DNA of 6,949 nt from Pseudomonas sp. (GTDB lineage: Bacteria > Pseudomonadota > Gammaproteobacteria > Pseudomonadales > Pseudomonadaceae): positions 1-6,949 of the forward strand of contig JAPLSD010000120.1 of NCBI GenBank assembly GCA_026398835.1, written 5' to 3'. Numbering within the stretch: the first letter of the stretch is position 1; each line of letters begins with the position of its first letter. Below the pieces are notes generated by a model. That model was not told where the DNA came from, searched no databases, and saw nothing but the letters and a program-made list of their open reading frames with translations. The position numbers and the translations under genes are program-made. Positions 5,747-6,949 of the stretch are shown here, in pieces.

Positions 5747-6949
5747 TTAAAGCGGCTTCATCGCTGCCGGACTGATCATCCGCGACAACCCGAGATTCTT
5801 CAGCGCCAGTTGCAGCGAGCTGTGGATAACTTGCGGGTTGTCGATGGTCATCAACTCGGCCAGCAGTTCCTTGGCCCTGCTCAGGTTGATCTGGCGCAGC
5901 ATCCACTTCACTTTCGGCAGGTTGGTGGCGTTCATCGAGAGGCTGTCGAAGCCCATCGCCATCAGTAACACCGCCGCCGCCGGATCACCGGCCATCTCGC
6001 CGCAGATACTCACCGGCTTGCCTTCGGCATGGGCATCACGCACCACGTTTTGCAGGGCTTGCAGCACCGCCGGGTGCAAGTAGTCGTAGAGATCGGCAAC
6101 CCGTGGGTTGTTGCGGTCCACAGCCAACAGGTATTGGGTCAGGTCATTGGAGCCGACCGAAAGGAAGTCCACCTGCCGCGCCAGTTCCTTGGTCTGATAC
6201 ACCGCCGCAGGGATTTCGATCATCACGCCAACCGGCGGCATCGGCACGTCGGTGCCTTCGTCGCGCACTTCACCCCAGGCACGGTGGATCAAGTGCAGTG
6301 CTTCTTCCAGCTCGTGGGTGCCGGAGATCATCGGCAGCAGAATGCGCAGGTTGTTCAGGCCCTCGCTGGCCTTGAGCATGGCGCGGGTCTGTACCAGGAA
6401 GATTTCCGGGTGGTCGAGGGTGACGCGGATTCCGCGCCAGCCGAGGAACGGGTTGTCTTCCTTGATCGGGAAATACGACAGCGACTTGTCGCCGCCGATG
6501 TCCAGGCTGCGCATGGTCACCGGTTGCGGATGGAAGGCGGCGAGTTGCTCGCGATAAATCGCCAACTGCTCTTTTTCACTCGGAAAGCGCTGATTGATCA
6601 TGAACGGCACTTCGGTGCGGTACAGACCCACGCCCTCGGCGCCACGCTTCTGCGCTCGCGCCACGTCCGCCAACAGGCCGGTGTTGACCCACAATGGCAT
6701 GCGGTGACCGTCGAGGGTCACGCACGGCAAGTCGCGCAGTGCATCCAGCCCCTGAGCCAGTTGCCGCTCTTCTTCGACGACCTCGGCGAATTGCTTGCGC
6801 AGCACTTCACTCGGGTTGGTGTAGACCTCGCCATGGTAGCCGTCGACGATCATCTGAATGCCGTCGACCTTGGAATGCGGCAGGTCAACCAGACCCATCA
6901 CCGTCGGGATACCCATGGCCCTGGCCAGAATCGCCACGTGGGAGTTGCC
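5747..6949 (-). CDS. ptsP: Phosphoenolpyruvate--protein phosphotransferase PtsP, enzyme I-Ntr (partial, N-terminus beyond right edge)
   Basis: First enzyme of the nitrogen phosphotransferase relay: it takes phosphate from PEP onto a histidine and passes it to NPr (PtsO) and on to EIIA-Ntr (PtsN), a regulatory chain rather than a sugar transporter. The last 400 residues are visible, in frame to the edge. Numbering from the first visible residue, the fragment opens GNSHVAILARAMGIPTVMG, with the phosphorylated His at 4. The PEP-binding barrel then shows Arg111 (GLYRTE), Arg147 (MRSLDIGGDK), Glu245 (MIEIP), Asn268-Asp269 (GSNDLTQY), Arg279 and the catalytic Cys316 (SICGEMAGD), all expected enzyme I positions. 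A sensory N-terminal GAF domain should lie outside the window. I call PtsP rather than a sugar-PTS enzyme I from the sequence style and the ptsP-lgt-thyA gene order. The GTG at 6937 is internal, not the true start. Confidence 0.95.
   Translation of the reverse strand, partial: GNSHVAILARAMGIPTVMGLVDLPHSKVDGIQMIVDGYHGEVYTNPSEVLRKQFAEVVEEERQLAQGLDALRDLPCVTLDGHRMPLWVNTGLLADVARAQKRGAEGVGLYRTEVPFMINQRFPSEKEQLAIYREQLAAFHPQPVTMRSLDIGGDKSLSYFPIKEDNPFLGWRGIRVTLDHPEIFLVQTRAMLKASEGLNNLRILLPMISGTHELEEALHLIHRAWGEVRDEGTDVPMPPVGVMIEIPAAVYQTKELARQVDFLSVGSNDLTQYLLAVDRNNPRVADLYDYLHPAVLQALQNVVRDAHAEGKPVSICGEMAGDPAAAVLLMAMGFDSLSMNATNLPKVKWMLRQINLSRAKELLAELMTIDNPQVIHSSLQLALKNLGLSRMISPAAMKPL

Noticed and set aside
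6935..6937. A GTG at 6937 as the start of ptsP.
   Set aside because: The codons just before it (Gly-Asn-Ser-His) are part of the conserved phosphohistidine motif, so the frame continues beyond the window edge.

Overview
The window reads as core chromosome of a Pseudomonas, most likely of the P. fluorescens group. This is inferred from moderately high GC, from protein sequences that look like Pseudomonas CadR, ThyA, Lgt and PtsP, from a long-form ThyA, and from a palindromic intergenic repeat (core CCCACGC...GCGTGGG) that I associate from memory with this group. I could not run any search, so the species is not resolved. There are seven protein-coding genes, two of them cut by the window edges. 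No RNA gene, insertion sequence, CRISPR array or prophage gene is visible. No stretch longer than about 125 bases lacks a gene.

Left part (1-2112) is a cadmium/zinc resistance unit. A P1B-type metal ATPase (cadA, minus strand, running off the left edge) and a MerR-family regulator (cadR, plus strand) are divergent. Between them lies a textbook MerR-type operator, a near-perfect dyad inside an over-long (19 bp) promoter spacer that faces cadA. CadA carries a His-rich N-terminus and CadR a His-rich C-terminus.

Middle part (2122-4820) is on the minus strand: a TauE/SafE-type permease gene, then lgt (lipoprotein diacylglyceryl transferase), then thyA (thymidylate synthase). lgt and thyA are 48 bp apart, with a stable GNRA-loop hairpin in the gap, and are probably cotranscribed. 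ThyA is a divergent type with a roughly 34-residue insertion compared with the E. coli enzyme.

Right part (4943-6949) holds a plus-strand NRDE (TANGO2-like) protein gene and the C-terminal 400 residues of ptsP, enzyme I of the nitrogen phosphotransferase system, minus strand. The visible PtsP fragment begins just before its phosphorylated histidine. The order ptsP - lgt - thyA matches E. coli, but here the permease and the opposite-strand NRDE gene sit between ptsP and lgt.

The two convergent junctions (cadR/thyA and NRDE/ptsP) each contain a hairpin of the same palindromic repeat family, probably serving as bidirectional terminators. I found no undescribed multi-gene system. The points most worth a second look are the divergent ThyA, the CxxE metal-binding motif of CadA, the lgt-thyA intercistronic hairpin and the paired palindromic repeats.
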